DNA of 31,358 nt from a virus: positions 1 through 31,358 of the IMG/VR virus record IMGVR_UViG_3300036859_000347; one strand, 5' to 3'. Positions within the stretch are counted from its first letter, which is position 1. The number at the start of each line of letters is the position of its first letter. The notes below the pieces were generated by a model. The model was not told where the DNA came from. It searched no databases and saw only the letters and a list, made by a program, of their open reading frames with translations. Positions 1 to 7,964 of the stretch are shown piece after piece. A program made the translations under genes and the position numbers.

Positions 1-83
1 CGGCAGGCGAAGTGCTTGCCGGCCGCTTTCAGCGCGACCGGAGACGGATGGGACCAGGCGTAGTCGACTCCTTCGGCTGTCAC
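1..83 (-). CDS. Endolysin N-terminus, DUF1906 glycoside-hydrolase-like (partial)
   Basis: The first 27 codons of a gene that runs off the left edge. The GTG start overlaps the stop of the upstream gene as GTGA. The peptide begins MTAEGVDYAWSHPSPVALKA and continues AGKHFAC. This is the usual opening of DUF1906 (Rv2525c-like, glycoside-hydrolase-like TIM barrel) domains: a GVDYAW strand followed by a helix of the ALKAAG type. In actinophages such domains serve as endolysins that open the peptidoglycan, and they commonly follow the tail genes, as here. The catalytic region and any cell-wall-binding domain lie outside the window. The family call rests on this short segment plus position. Confidence 0.75.
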   Translation of the reverse strand, partial: MTAEGVDYAWSHPSPVALKAAGKHFAC

Positions 84-556
84 GGCACGGTGACCTTGAA
101 CTCGGCGGCGACGAGCGGCACGGCCACGAGCGCGTCGTGCCAGACCTGCAGCGCCCACGCGTCGGTGATCTTGGCGGTGAGCTGGTGGCCCCACCCGGCG
201 TGGTACTCCTTGCCGCCGCTCAGCGCCCGCATGTCGGTGCACGTGGTGTTCGGTGCGACGCCGTCGGGGTTACGGCATAGCCGCAGGCCCATTTTGCTCG
301 CGCCCAGCTCGGCCAGCCCGAGCCCGTCGACGAGGCCCCAGTGCGCATACCCCGACGCGTGCGTGCCCTTGCGGGACCCGACCGCGCTCGGCGGGCGCAC
401 CAGCGACCACGGCCCGGGCGCGGCCACCCCGGCAAGCCAGTCACTCGACGGCTGGTCTAGGACGGTGTCGAACCACAACGTCGTCCACACCGACGGCGGA
501 ACGAGCTGCGGGCTCGCGGCGGTGTACTGCAGCGAGATGTAGAACTCGGCGGTCAC
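80..556 (-). CDS. Putative jelly-roll-like tail appendage protein
   Basis: 158 aa, GTG start in a GTGA overlap with the upstream gene. There is no signal peptide or membrane helix. The sequence is rich in aromatic beta-strand segments. It opens MTAEFYISLQYTA and ends with a WALQVWHDALVAVPLVAAEF segment, the sort of closing strands seen in C1q/TNF-like or related beta-sandwich appendage proteins of actinophages. It sits between tail genes and the endolysin, so a virion surface or receptor-contact role is inferred. The fold is not proven by any single motif. Confidence 0.6.
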   Translation of the reverse strand: MTAEFYISLQYTAASPQLVPPSVWTTLWFDTVLDQPSSDWLAGVAAPGPWSLVRPPSAVGSRKGTHASGYAHWGLVDGLGLAELGASKMGLRLCRNPDGVAPNTTCTDMRALSGGKEYHAGWGHQLTAKITDAWALQVWHDALVAVPLVAAEFKVTVP

Positions 557-1026
557 TCATGCCTCCCGATAGCGGAGTTGTCCGACGCCAGCCGCCCGGC
601 CAGCATCGGGTGGGCAGCGATCAGCGCCACGGTGGCGTCGTCGAGGCCGGCCAGGAGCGCGACGACCGCTTCGGCCTGATCGCTGCGGACCGCGTCGGCG
701 TGCGCGGCTCGGTACGCGGCCACCGTCTTTTCCTCGACGGCGTGCAGCTCGGCCACGTCGTGCACAGTCGCCGCCTTCAGGAGGTCGCCGTGCGGGTCGC
801 CCCAGGACACGGACAGGTCGTAGGCCGGTACCGTCTCCCGTCCGGGCGGCGGGTTCGGCAGCGTCGTTGGCACCCACTCGGCGTCCATCCAGTTCGAGCC
901 GACCGGGAACTCGAGCAGCGACTTCGCGGCGATGATGAGCTGGTCCAGCTGCTCGGGTTCCTGCTCGCCGATGAGGAACAGATGTACGGCACCGGGGACG
1001 CGGACGACCAGGTGTGCGGTTTCCAT
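553..1026 (-). CDS. Hypothetical tail-region protein
   Basis: 157 aa, ATG start overlapping the upstream stop by one base (TGATG). The N-terminal half is mixed beta with a Pro-rich turn (LPNPPPGRE). The C-terminal half is Ala-rich and predicted helical: a helix pair near residues 90-120, then LLAGLDDATVALIAAHPMLA. No catalytic motif, signal peptide or transmembrane segment is visible. It is co-transcribed with tail appendage genes and is probably a virion or tail-assembly component, but I do not recognise the family. Confidence 0.7.
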   Translation of the reverse strand: METAHLVVRVPGAVHLFLIGEQEPEQLDQLIIAAKSLLEFPVGSNWMDAEWVPTTLPNPPPGRETVPAYDLSVSWGDPHGDLLKAATVHDVAELHAVEEKTVAAYRAAHADAVRSDQAEAVVALLAGLDDATVALIAAHPMLAGRLASDNSAIGRHE

Positions 1027-1565
1027 CAGGCGCTCACCAGGAAGATCGACGCGTTGGGCTGCTGCCCGGCGGACACGGCGGTTAGTAAAGCCCCGCCGGT
1101 GTCCTGGAACCCTTGCAGCGTGAGGAAATCTCCCGCGTTGAGGAAGATCAGCTTCCCGCGGGCCGGGATCTCGCACGTGCCCGTTGCGGTGGCCGCGACG
1201 ATCGCCTCGTTGCCGTTCAACGCGGTGCCGTTGACGGCCCAGCGCGCGCCGCGCCGGTTCGTTACCGACGCCGCGTACCCAACCCCACCGCCGACCCGAT
1301 ACCACCCCGGATACTGCGCGGTGAACCGTGCGGTGTTGACGCTGGTGTCGTGCTGGGGGAAGTTTCCGACGTTCGCATCAAGATCCTCAACGTCGAAGGT
1401 CAGGTCGACCCACACCCCGGACGAGGCCAGGTTCTGGGCCACCGTCTGGCGGAGCTCGGCGCGCGGCGGCGCAAGCAGGAACGTCACCGCGGCCACGACT
1501 GCGGACAGCGTCGACGACGGCAGGGTCCCGGTGACGATAGGCGGCAGCACGGGGATCGTCGGCAT
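1026..1565 (-). CDS. C1q/TNF-like jelly-roll tail protein, candidate receptor-binding
   Basis: 179 aa. The first 45 residues form a helical, hydrophobic leader (MPTIPVLPP, then SSTLSAVVAAVTFLL) likely to anchor or trimerise it. Residues about 55-179 carry strands in C1q/TNF-like order: HDTSVNTARFTAQYPGWYRV, then GRY/VNG-type strands (GARWAVNGTALNG), then LIFLNAGDFLTLQGFQDTGG, then a final strand NASIFLVSA. The GDFLTLQGFQDTG segment resembles the GDxVxLxxxQ strand typical of this fold. Such domains often form trimeric tips of tail fibres. An AAGGTGGG Shine-Dalgarno-like stretch precedes the ATG. Confidence 0.72.
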   Translation of the reverse strand: MPTIPVLPPIVTGTLPSSTLSAVVAAVTFLLAPPRAELRQTVAQNLASSGVWVDLTFDVEDLDANVGNFPQHDTSVNTARFTAQYPGWYRVGGGVGYAASVTNRRGARWAVNGTALNGNEAIVAATATGTCEIPARGKLIFLNAGDFLTLQGFQDTGGALLTAVSAGQQPNASIFLVSA

Positions 1566-1596
1566 CAGCGCCCACCTTCAGCAGGGAGGAGAGGGG

Positions 1597-2304
1597 TCAG
1601 AACGGCATCACGTCGGTGCCGTCCATGCGCGAGGTGTCGACCCGGAACCACGGGCCCTCCGTGCCCGGTGTGGATCCCAGCAGCGGGGCGGTGGTCCACT
1701 CGGTGACCCGACCGGTGACCGAGGAGCTGTGCGCGATCCCTTCGATCACGAGGCTTGTCGCGCCGATGGGCAGCCCGGCCGGAACGGGCAGGGTGATCGG
1801 CCCGCTAGGGGAGGGCACGACACCGGGCCCGAGGGTGACCCGGTCGCCCAGCTCGCGGTCGAGGATGCGCCACCGCTCGTCAACGGTGCGGTGCACCAGG
1901 TCGAAAGTCAGGACCGGGCAGCGCACGAGCGGGTTGGCGTAGTAGGCAATGAGGAAGTTCGCGAAGTTCTGCGCGTCGTCGACGCTCGCGGTGGTCAGCT
2001 CACCGCTGGCGGCGAAAACCCCGTAGGCGAGCTGGGAGGTGGCTGCGTCGGCGATCGCGGCTGACCCGCCGGTGCGGGAGATCTCGGCGTGGTTGATGGG
2101 CTGGTCGCTGCGCAGCTGCAGCGGCATCGACAGCCACGTCCACGGGATGATCGTCGGGTCGGGCGCGCCGCCGCCCCAGAACCAGTCGTTCACAGCAGGG
2201 GAGGATCCGCCGGGCGACAGGGCCCCGACGTTGGCGACCAGGTCGTCATCGGCCCAGTCGCCCATGCCCAGCTTGGCGCCCTTTCCGCTCGCGGTGGAGC
2301 CCAC
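1597..2304 (-). CDS. Minor tail protein, C-terminal half of a split gene
   Basis: 235 aa, GTG start a few bases after the previous stop. Residues about 95-150 (DDAQNFANFLIAYYANPLVR, then a ...RWRILDRELGDRVTLG element) match the C-terminal part of the large actinophage minor tail proteins. There a DAQ...A..LLARY.DP.LR segment is followed by ELGDRV and a final beta domain ending in an IEG.. strand. Here IEGIAHSSSV and TEWTTAPLL fit that ending. The N-terminal half of such a protein appears to be encoded separately at 3139-4560, with another tail gene between. The protein is probably part of the baseplate or tail tip. Confidence 0.72.
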   Translation of the reverse strand: MGSTASGKGAKLGMGDWADDDLVANVGALSPGGSSPAVNDWFWGGGAPDPTIIPWTWLSMPLQLRSDQPINHAEISRTGGSAAIADAATSQLAYGVFAASGELTTASVDDAQNFANFLIAYYANPLVRCPVLTFDLVHRTVDERWRILDRELGDRVTLGPGVVPSPSGPITLPVPAGLPIGATSLVIEGIAHSSSVTGRVTEWTTAPLLGSTPGTEGPWFRVDTSRMDGTDVMPF

Positions 2305-2310
2305 GAGGCG

Positions 2311-3129
2311 CTACCCCTGCCCGAAGGTGAACGAGCCGTAGACGGCGGCGGGCACACCGGTGGGGAAGTACACCAGCTGCAGCACGCTGGCATCGACGAC
2401 CGTTGGCTTGAGGAGCTGGGTGTAGCTCAGCGGGTTCGCCACCCCTGCAACGGGATTGGGTGGCAGCTCGCACACCACCCGGAAGGCGATCAGGTGTATG
2501 GCGCCGGAGACGTAGCTGGTGCCCAGGGTGATTGACTGGACGCTCTTGACGCCCACGTCACCGGACTGCAGGGCGAAGAACACGAAGGTGCCCACGGAGG
2601 CGGTGGCGGGGAAGCTCGCGAGGGTGGCGGTGCGCCCGGCGACGCCCAAGCTGTTGGTGTAGCTGACCGTTGTGTTGGTGATCGGCGCACCGTTGCCCGT
2701 GACGACGCTCGCCTCCAGAGCGAGGAACACGGCGTTGCCGTTGATGGAGGCCGACGTGTCCCGCGGTGGCCACGCCGGCGACACGATCGCCTGCGCGCCC
2801 ACGGTTGTAACGACTGGGGCGTTGCCCCACATGCGGTCGACGAGCCAGACGTTGCCGACGTTGCCGGTCTGGGTGATCCCAGCCCGCAGGATGGCGCTCG
2901 TGTTGCCAGCCACAGCGGCCGGACACGGAATCTGCCCAGCCACCGACGGCCCGGTGAAGATGCCGCCGTTGAGCCCGCCGATCGGCGCCGCGCCGGCGCC
3001 GACCAGACCGGCCGCATACCAAGGTGTGATCGGCACCTGGGCCAGGGCACCCGCCAGCGCGCCCTTGTTCCACACCACCGGGAACGGGATGATCGCGGCG
3101 GTTAGGCCGTCCATCGTGTTGAGGGGCAT
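2311..3129 (-). CDS. Putative tail protein (beta-rich, inserted in minor tail gene)
   Basis: 272 aa, ATG preceded by a clear AAGGAG Shine-Dalgarno sequence. The protein is rich in Gly, Ala, Val and Thr, with alternating beta strands throughout and no catalytic motif, signal or membrane helix. The C-terminal 100 residues (TLASFPATASVGTFVFFALQ, then SITLGTSYVSGAIHLIAFRV) look like a beta-sandwich. It lies exactly between two ORFs that together resemble one minor tail protein, and its own good ribosome site suggests independent translation. Location implies a virion tail-tip or decoration role. I do not recognise a specific family. Confidence 0.7.
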   Translation of the reverse strand: MPLNTMDGLTAAIIPFPVVWNKGALAGALAQVPITPWYAAGLVGAGAAPIGGLNGGIFTGPSVAGQIPCPAAVAGNTSAILRAGITQTGNVGNVWLVDRMWGNAPVVTTVGAQAIVSPAWPPRDTSASINGNAVFLALEASVVTGNGAPITNTTVSYTNSLGVAGRTATLASFPATASVGTFVFFALQSGDVGVKSVQSITLGTSYVSGAIHLIAFRVVCELPPNPVAGVANPLSYTQLLKPTVVDASVLQLVYFPTGVPAAVYGSFTFGQG

Positions 3130-3138
3130 GCCCGCTCC

Positions 3139-4560
3139 TTAGACGTTGAGGACCCGGACCCGGTCGTGGAAGACGTAGCGTCCGGCGCCGTCGATGAACC
3201 CGCGACCGCGCTCAGTGCCCACCGCAGCCGCCAACGCGTCGGCCGGGGTCTGGCCCGCGAGGGTGGCGATCTGCATCAGCGACACCCCGGAGTCCAGGAC
3301 CCGCTCGCCGGCGGGCACCCCGGCGTAGTCGAGGATCGTGGCGAGCCGCTGCCCGGTGAACTGCTGCTCCAGGCCGTAGAGACCAGCCTGGTACTGGGCC
3401 AGGTGTGCGGCCTGGTCGAACCGGGACGCCGGCAGCGTGTTGTAGACCTGCAGGTGGCCCACCGATCCGCCAGCGGACCCGAGGACCGTCACGACGGAGA
3501 GCTGGCCGCTGGTGCCTAAGACGCCGATCATGTTGCCGGTCACCGGGGCGCTGTCGTTGACCCACAGCTCGGCGAGGCCGCCTGGGGTGCAGTCGACCCG
3601 CACGGTGACCAGCGACCATGCGGATGTCTTCGGCACCGGCCCGACGAGGGTCGTCGTGCCTACAGAGTTCGTGATCGCCGCGGACCACCCGGTGGGCGCC
3701 CACGTGAGGTCGAGGATGCAGGTGGAGGCGTTGTCGCGGAGCACGATCTCACCCGTGACCGCGGCCCCGGCCGGCGTGTAGACCCACACCGACGTGATCC
3801 ACGTGCGGGGGTTGTTCACGGTAATCGACAGGTTGCGGTTGACCAGCCGGGTCGCGGCCACCAACGCCGGCGTCGAGTTGACCAGCGGGTCGAACTGGAC
3901 GTACTGGGTGTCGTCGCCGAGCATGCCATCGACGGCGGCGAATGACAGCAGGTTCGATGGGGCGCCTCCGGTGCTCGACGCACCGGTGTTGTACGCCTCC
4001 AGGGCCAGCGGGCCGACGAACCGGTAGCCGGAGACGGCGTACAGCGACCCGGCCGGGTCGTTGAGCGGCCACCACGCGTCAAGGAACTGCGTCGTCGTGA
4101 ACTGCGAGGCATACCAGGCGATGTAGGCGCCCAGCGTGCTGTTGAACGGCTTGGCGCGGCCGAGCCGGGTGAGCCGGTCGACCGCGGTCAGCTGCACCTC
4201 CTGGTAACCGATGGGCTGCCAGTCGTCGACGTCGGGGAACTCCAGGTACCCGGTGAACTCGGAGAACGTGCGGCTGCCATAGGTCTCCGTGTAGCGCAGC
4301 TTCTTCCCGGTGATCCAGTTCGCCCCGTACGGGCCAGTGAGCAGGCCGGGGGTGAACCGGTTGTCGGTGTTGTCGAGGACGCAGGTGAGCTGGGAGGACT
4401 GGATGGTGTCCAGCTCCGACTGGCGGCCGCGGGTGATCTGTAGCGGGGACTGCTCGGTCCGCACGTACGGGGTGAGGTCGACGTAGACGGGGAGCGGGTC
4501 GTCCGGCGCGGAGGTCGGTGCGAACTCGAGCCGGCCTGCGCCGCCGAAGGTGCCTGCCAT
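3139..4560 (-). CDS. Minor tail protein, N-terminal half with LamG-like insert
   Basis: 473 aa, ATG overlapping the tape-measure stop by one base. The N-terminus is the classic actinophage minor tail start: VYVDLTPYVR, then LQITRGRQSELDTIQSS, then LTCVLDNTDNRFTPG. Residues about 165-370 (WWPLNDPAGSLY, then WITSVWVYTPAG, GLAELWVNDS) form a concanavalin/LamG-like insert, a possible glycan-binding domain. The protein ends at GRGFIDGAGRYVFHDRVRVL, which in intact homologues is the midpoint rather than the end. The likely remainder is the ORF at 1597-2304. It follows the tape measure gene, consistent with a distal tail/baseplate protein. Confidence 0.82.
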   Translation of the reverse strand: MAGTFGGAGRLEFAPTSAPDDPLPVYVDLTPYVRTEQSPLQITRGRQSELDTIQSSQLTCVLDNTDNRFTPGLLTGPYGANWITGKKLRYTETYGSRTFSEFTGYLEFPDVDDWQPIGYQEVQLTAVDRLTRLGRAKPFNSTLGAYIAWYASQFTTTQFLDAWWPLNDPAGSLYAVSGYRFVGPLALEAYNTGASSTGGAPSNLLSFAAVDGMLGDDTQYVQFDPLVNSTPALVAATRLVNRNLSITVNNPRTWITSVWVYTPAGAAVTGEIVLRDNASTCILDLTWAPTGWSAAITNSVGTTTLVGPVPKTSAWSLVTVRVDCTPGGLAELWVNDSAPVTGNMIGVLGTSGQLSVVTVLGSAGGSVGHLQVYNTLPASRFDQAAHLAQYQAGLYGLEQQFTGQRLATILDYAGVPAGERVLDSGVSLMQIATLAGQTPADALAAAVGTERGRGFIDGAGRYVFHDRVRVLNV

Positions 4561-6869
4561 CAGATGGCCCGGGCGGACGCGGGGAACAGGTCGATCGGTG
4601 CGATGCCGGCCCGGCGCGCGTAGCGCAGCAGCTCCTTGCGCTGGGTGCGGCCGTCTTTGTCGATGACGGTCAGGTGCACGTGGATGTCACCTTCCCCACC
4701 GCCGCCGACCGAGCGGCCGCCGGCGCCGCCGACGGGGGTCGGGCGGCGGCCCATGGCGCGGATCTGGTCGTTGGACAGGATCTCCTCGCCGCCGTGGACG
4801 ACCGCCAGGCGTGGTGCGCCCTCAGGTCCGGGGACTGTGCCGCCTTCTTTGAAGCCGAGGATGTGGGCGATCCATGCGCCGGCTTTGCCGGGGGCGTTGA
4901 GGACGGCACTGATGCCGTTCTTCACGGTGTTGATCGCCCCGCCGATCTTGTCGAAGACCGGTTTGAGGATGTCCCAGGCAGCCTGGATGATCTTCTTGAT
5001 GCCTTCCCAGGCGACATGCCACCCCTCCTTGAGCAGGCCGATGGCCTTCTTGATCGGAGTGATGCCGTACTTGTCGATGAAGCTGAACACGGGCTTGATG
5101 ACGTTCTCCCAGGCCCACTTCGCCGCGTTCTTGATCGCCGCCCAGGCAATGTCCCAGCCCTTGCGCAGCATGCCGATTGCCCACATCACCGGGTGGATCC
5201 CGTAGTTGATGATGAAGTTGATGACCGGCTGGATGACGTTGTTCCACGCCCACTTCGCGATCGTCGTGATCGCGGTCCACTCGCGCTTCCACACGACCAC
5301 GAAGTCCTTGACGATCACCGAGAAGAAGCCCCACGCGAAGTCCCAGATCGCCCGCAGGACCGTGAGAACCGCCTCGATCGGGCGCAGCACCCACTGCTTG
5401 AACCAGCGGCCGATCGGCAGGATCACGTTCTGGTAGAGCCACATCACCCCGGTGTGGAAGGCCTTCACCAGCCAGTGCCAGGCGTCGACGAGCGGGTGCC
5501 ACACGTCCATGGCGATCCGCTTGATCCACGCCCACACGGTCTTCCAGTGCTTGACCAGCTCGTAGATCCCGACGACAAGCAGCGCGATCGCGGCGACGAT
5601 CGCGAGCACGATCCAGGTGATGGGGTTGGCCATGGCCGCGGCCGCGTTGGCCACCAAGGTCGCGGTGAACGCGACCATCGCGGCGACCAGGACGCCGCCG
5701 ACGACCATCGCGAGGATCTTAACGACCTCGATGTGTTTGCTCATCCAGGTCGCGGTGGCCTGGATCTTCGGGATCAGCCAGTTGCCGATCTTGACACCGA
5801 GGACCTGCGCAGCGGCGCCCAGCTCCTTGAGCTGCTGGGAGAACTGCTGCTGCTGAGCGGCCCACGCCTCGTGCGCGGTCTTCGCCCGGGACGCCTCGGT
5901 TCCCAGCGCCTTGTACTTGCTCTTGAGCCGGTCGGTCTCCTCGAGGAGGGTCAGGATCGCCCCGGAGGTCTTCCCTCCGCCGAACGCGTGCTCGATGGTC
6001 GCGTTCTGCTCGACGGCGCTCTGGCCCGATTTCTCCAGGTGGTGTTTGAGGTCCATGACCGCGGTCAGGAGGCCGTCCGGTTTGCGCAGGTCGTTGGCGA
6101 GCGACATCGACGTCAGGCCGATCGAGTGCAGCGCCTTCACCGCCGGGCCTGACGGGGCGGCCATCAGCGAGATCGTCATCCGTAGCCGGGTCGCGGCCTC
6201 GTCCGCCGGCGTGGAGTTGTCGGTGATCGTGGCCAGGGCGGCGCCGAAGTCTTTCATACCCAGGCCGGCCGACTTGAACGACGGGAGGACGCCGGTGCCG
6301 ATCGCGGCCGCCAGCTTGTCCATCTTCATGTCGCCCATGCCGACGATCGTGTTGAGGTAGTTCGTCGCGTCGGCCGCGCTCTTGACGTCCTTCATCGCCA
6401 CGCTCATCACGCCCGACATGGCGAACGTGACCGTGTCGAGGTCGGCCATGCCCATCGCGGCGAGCTTCGCCGAGGCCGCCAGGATGTCCATGGCCTCTTT
6501 GCCGCGGAAACCGGTGCTCTCGATGTGGTACAGGCCCTCGGCGAGCTTCTCCGGGCCGATCCCGACCGCCGGCGCCAGCTTGAGGACGGAGTCCTTCAGC
6601 GCGTCGACCTCAGCCTGGCTGGCGCCGGCCTGGGTGTGGACCAGCTCCATCGTCTGGTCGAAGTTGGCCGCCAGCTTGACCGACTCGTACCCGACGCCCA
6701 CGACCGCGGCGGCCAGGCCCAGCATCGCGACCTTGCCGGCGGCGGCGAGCTTCGTGGTGGCCGCCTGCAGGCCGGTCATCTCGGCCTTGGTCTCGCCCAT
6801 CGCGGCCGAGAACTTCCCGACCTCGGCAACGATCTCGGCGACGACAGGGGGCAGGAAGCCAGCGGACAT
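4560..6869 (-). CDS. Tape measure protein
   Basis: 769 aa, the second-largest protein here, located after the chaperone genes as expected. It starts MSAGFLPPVVAEIVAEVGKF, then a helical region with a GFRGKEAMDILAASAKLA segment and FAMSGVMSVA, typical of the phage-tail tape-measure (TP901-like) core. A strongly hydrophobic region follows near residues 375-435, then a Trp-rich helical stretch. Two tandem 45-residue repeats occupy residues 538-582 and 583-627. The C-terminus (GGEEILSNDQIRAMGRRP) is a conserved tape-measure ending. The protein sets tail length and is ejected into the cell envelope. The ATG at 6869 is chosen because homologous sequence begins there and the longer frame upstream overlaps the previous gene. 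Confidence 0.93.
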   Translation of the reverse strand: MSAGFLPPVVAEIVAEVGKFSAAMGETKAEMTGLQAATTKLAAAGKVAMLGLAAAVVGVGYESVKLAANFDQTMELVHTQAGASQAEVDALKDSVLKLAPAVGIGPEKLAEGLYHIESTGFRGKEAMDILAASAKLAAMGMADLDTVTFAMSGVMSVAMKDVKSAADATNYLNTIVGMGDMKMDKLAAAIGTGVLPSFKSAGLGMKDFGAALATITDNSTPADEAATRLRMTISLMAAPSGPAVKALHSIGLTSMSLANDLRKPDGLLTAVMDLKHHLEKSGQSAVEQNATIEHAFGGGKTSGAILTLLEETDRLKSKYKALGTEASRAKTAHEAWAAQQQQFSQQLKELGAAAQVLGVKIGNWLIPKIQATATWMSKHIEVVKILAMVVGGVLVAAMVAFTATLVANAAAAMANPITWIVLAIVAAIALLVVGIYELVKHWKTVWAWIKRIAMDVWHPLVDAWHWLVKAFHTGVMWLYQNVILPIGRWFKQWVLRPIEAVLTVLRAIWDFAWGFFSVIVKDFVVVWKREWTAITTIAKWAWNNVIQPVINFIINYGIHPVMWAIGMLRKGWDIAWAAIKNAAKWAWENVIKPVFSFIDKYGITPIKKAIGLLKEGWHVAWEGIKKIIQAAWDILKPVFDKIGGAINTVKNGISAVLNAPGKAGAWIAHILGFKEGGTVPGPEGAPRLAVVHGGEEILSNDQIRAMGRRPTPVGGAGGRSVGGGGEGDIHVHLTVIDKDGRTQRKELLRYARRAGIAPIDLFPASARAI
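4989..5258 (-). repeat. Tandem 45-codon repeat in tape measure gene
   Basis: Two adjacent 135-base units (5124-5258 and 4989-5123) encode AKWAWNNVIQPVINF... and AKWAWENVIKPVFSF.... The units are 26/45 identical by hand alignment, both carrying PV..F, YGI.P, GW..AW and IK positions. A weaker partial copy (QAAWDILKPVFDKIG) follows. Such modular repeats are where tape-measure length usually changes. Confidence 0.8.
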
Positions 6870-6886
6870 GGGCCGGCCCCCTGCTG

Positions 6887-7318
6887 CTACTTGAGGATCG
6901 CCTCGGTCCACGCCCGGGCGAAGATGGCCTGGATCTCGGTGAGCGTGTCGCGCAGCGCCGGATCCATGTAGGGGCGGGCCGGCAGGGTCGCCCGGCCGGT
7001 GTCGCCGCCGAGCTCCTGCACGCGCCCGTAGACCGCGGTGGGCCCGACCTGGCCCTTCCACGTGGATGCGGTGACCGCGGTCGGGCCGGTCACCGTGATC
7101 GAGCGCCGCAGGTTGCCGCTCACCAGGGCGGGCGGGTCACCTGGTAGCGACGAGGTGGGCTCGCCGAGGCGGTGCGAGGACCGCGCCAGGTTCTCCTTGG
7201 CGCGCCGCTCCAGCAGGTGCAGGGCCTTCGCGGTGGCCTGGCGGGTCGCGGCCCGCATCTGGGTGACCTTCAGGTCGCAGCCGGCCGCGAAACGCTCAAC
7301 GCCACGGAGGATGATCAC
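6887..7318 (-). CDS. HK97 gp10-like tail/neck protein
   Basis: 143 aa. The GTG start overlaps the stop of the frameshifted chaperone reading frame as GTGA, which fixes both ends. Motifs resemble the HK97 gp10 family: an N-terminal helix, then LVSGNLRRSITV (G.LR.SI), VYGRVQELGG (Y...QE.GG) and LPARPYMDPAL (aRPfl.pAl). This family normally sits between the head-tail connector and tail terminator and helps complete the tail. Here it lies between the chaperone and tape measure genes, so it may instead act as a tail component. The family call is good; the exact role is inferred. Confidence 0.75.
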   Translation of the reverse strand: MIILRGVERFAAGCDLKVTQMRAATRQATAKALHLLERRAKENLARSSHRLGEPTSSLPGDPPALVSGNLRRSITVTGPTAVTASTWKGQVGPTAVYGRVQELGGDTGRATLPARPYMDPALRDTLTEIQAIFARAWTEAILK

Positions 7319-7916
7319 GTGCTTGCCGCCTTCTCCTTCTCGGCGCGGATCTCGTCCATGATCGCGGCGAAGCCGGGCAGCCGGCGGATGTACCAGACCG
7401 GCTGCGCCTCGACCTCCGCGACGGACCACCCGTACCGTTCGGCGAAGAACCCGTAGTACGCGGTCCGCTCCCACCGCTCGTCCTCGCGGCTGATGCGCGG
7501 CCGAACCTCGGCCCAACCCGACAGGAGCGCCTTTACTCGCTGTCGGGCGGAGTAGGGCCCCCGGGCGTGTCATCGTCGGGCGGAGTGACGGCGTTGTCGC
7601 CCTCGCGCATGAGCGCGAGCACCGGCTCGACGTGGCGCTCCAGGGCGCGAAGGTCGCGCAGCTTGAGCCGCTTCCACGCCGCCGGGTTGGCCTGCGGGGT
7701 ACGCGGGTCGGCCAGGTACGGCACGCTCCACGTCCTGACGAGCAGCTCGATCGCCTTGCGGTACAGGGCGTTCGTCGTCTCGCCGGCCGAGTCCTCGGCG
7801 CGGATCTGCTTGCGCAGCTCGTGCAGGTCGTGGCCGGTCAGGTCGTCGAGGTCGCCGAACTCGACCCAGGCGTCGGCGCCCGAGGGCAGCTCGAGTCGGG
7901 GTAGCTGTGTCTCCAT
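7315..7916 (-). CDS. Tail assembly chaperone, G-T frameshift product
   Basis: A programmed -1 frameshift at 7554-7560 would join the upstream frame to a second open frame that has no plausible start of its own and ends in TGA at 7315-7317. The downstream part reads VKALLSGWAEVRPRISREDE, then WERTAYYGFFAERYGW, WYIRRLPGFAAIMDEIRAEK. This is the typical second half of actinophage tail assembly chaperones (ERYGW followed by RRLPG). The joined product would be 200 aa: 121 codons before the slip and 79 after. It binds the tape measure during tail assembly and is absent from the mature virion in the lambda gpG/gpGT model. Confidence 0.82.
7533..7916 (-). CDS. Tail assembly chaperone, unshifted (gpG-like)
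   Basis: 127 aa, starting METQLPRLELPSGADAWVEF and containing LTGHDLHELRKQIRAEDSAG and WKRLKLRDLRALERHV. The size, order (after the major tail protein, before the tape measure) and helical content fit the gpG-type chaperone. The ORF ends in a Pro/Asp-rich tail just after a slippery site, so the short form is the non-frameshifted product. A GGGAG Shine-Dalgarno sequence precedes the ATG. The 48-base gap upstream contains only this ribosome site. Confidence 0.87.
   Translation of the reverse strand: METQLPRLELPSGADAWVEFGDLDDLTGHDLHELRKQIRAEDSAGETTNALYRKAIELLVRTWSVPYLADPRTPQANPAAWKRLKLRDLRALERHVEPVLALMREGDNAVTPPDDDTPGGPTPPDSE
7554..7560 (-). promoter_or_regulatory. -1 ribosomal frameshift slippery heptamer GGGCCCT
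   Basis: On the minus strand the zero-frame reading is G GGC CCT, an exact X XXY YYZ heptamer (X=G, Y=C, Z=T). Slipping back one base moves the two tRNAs onto GGG and CCC. The new frame leads into the conserved chaperone T region. It lies near the end of the gpG-like ORF, 18 bases before its TAA stop. Confidence 0.75.
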
Positions 7917-7964
7917 GCTTCTTCTCCCACCGGTTGATGTGACAGGGGTCCTGCGGATGACGGT

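Noticed and set aside
253-2064. Long open plus-strand frame (603 codons)
   Set aside because: Arg/Gly/His-rich low-complexity product opposite well-supported tail genes; a shadow of GC-rich coding, as is the case for other long plus-strand frames (4518-6152, 26315-28009).
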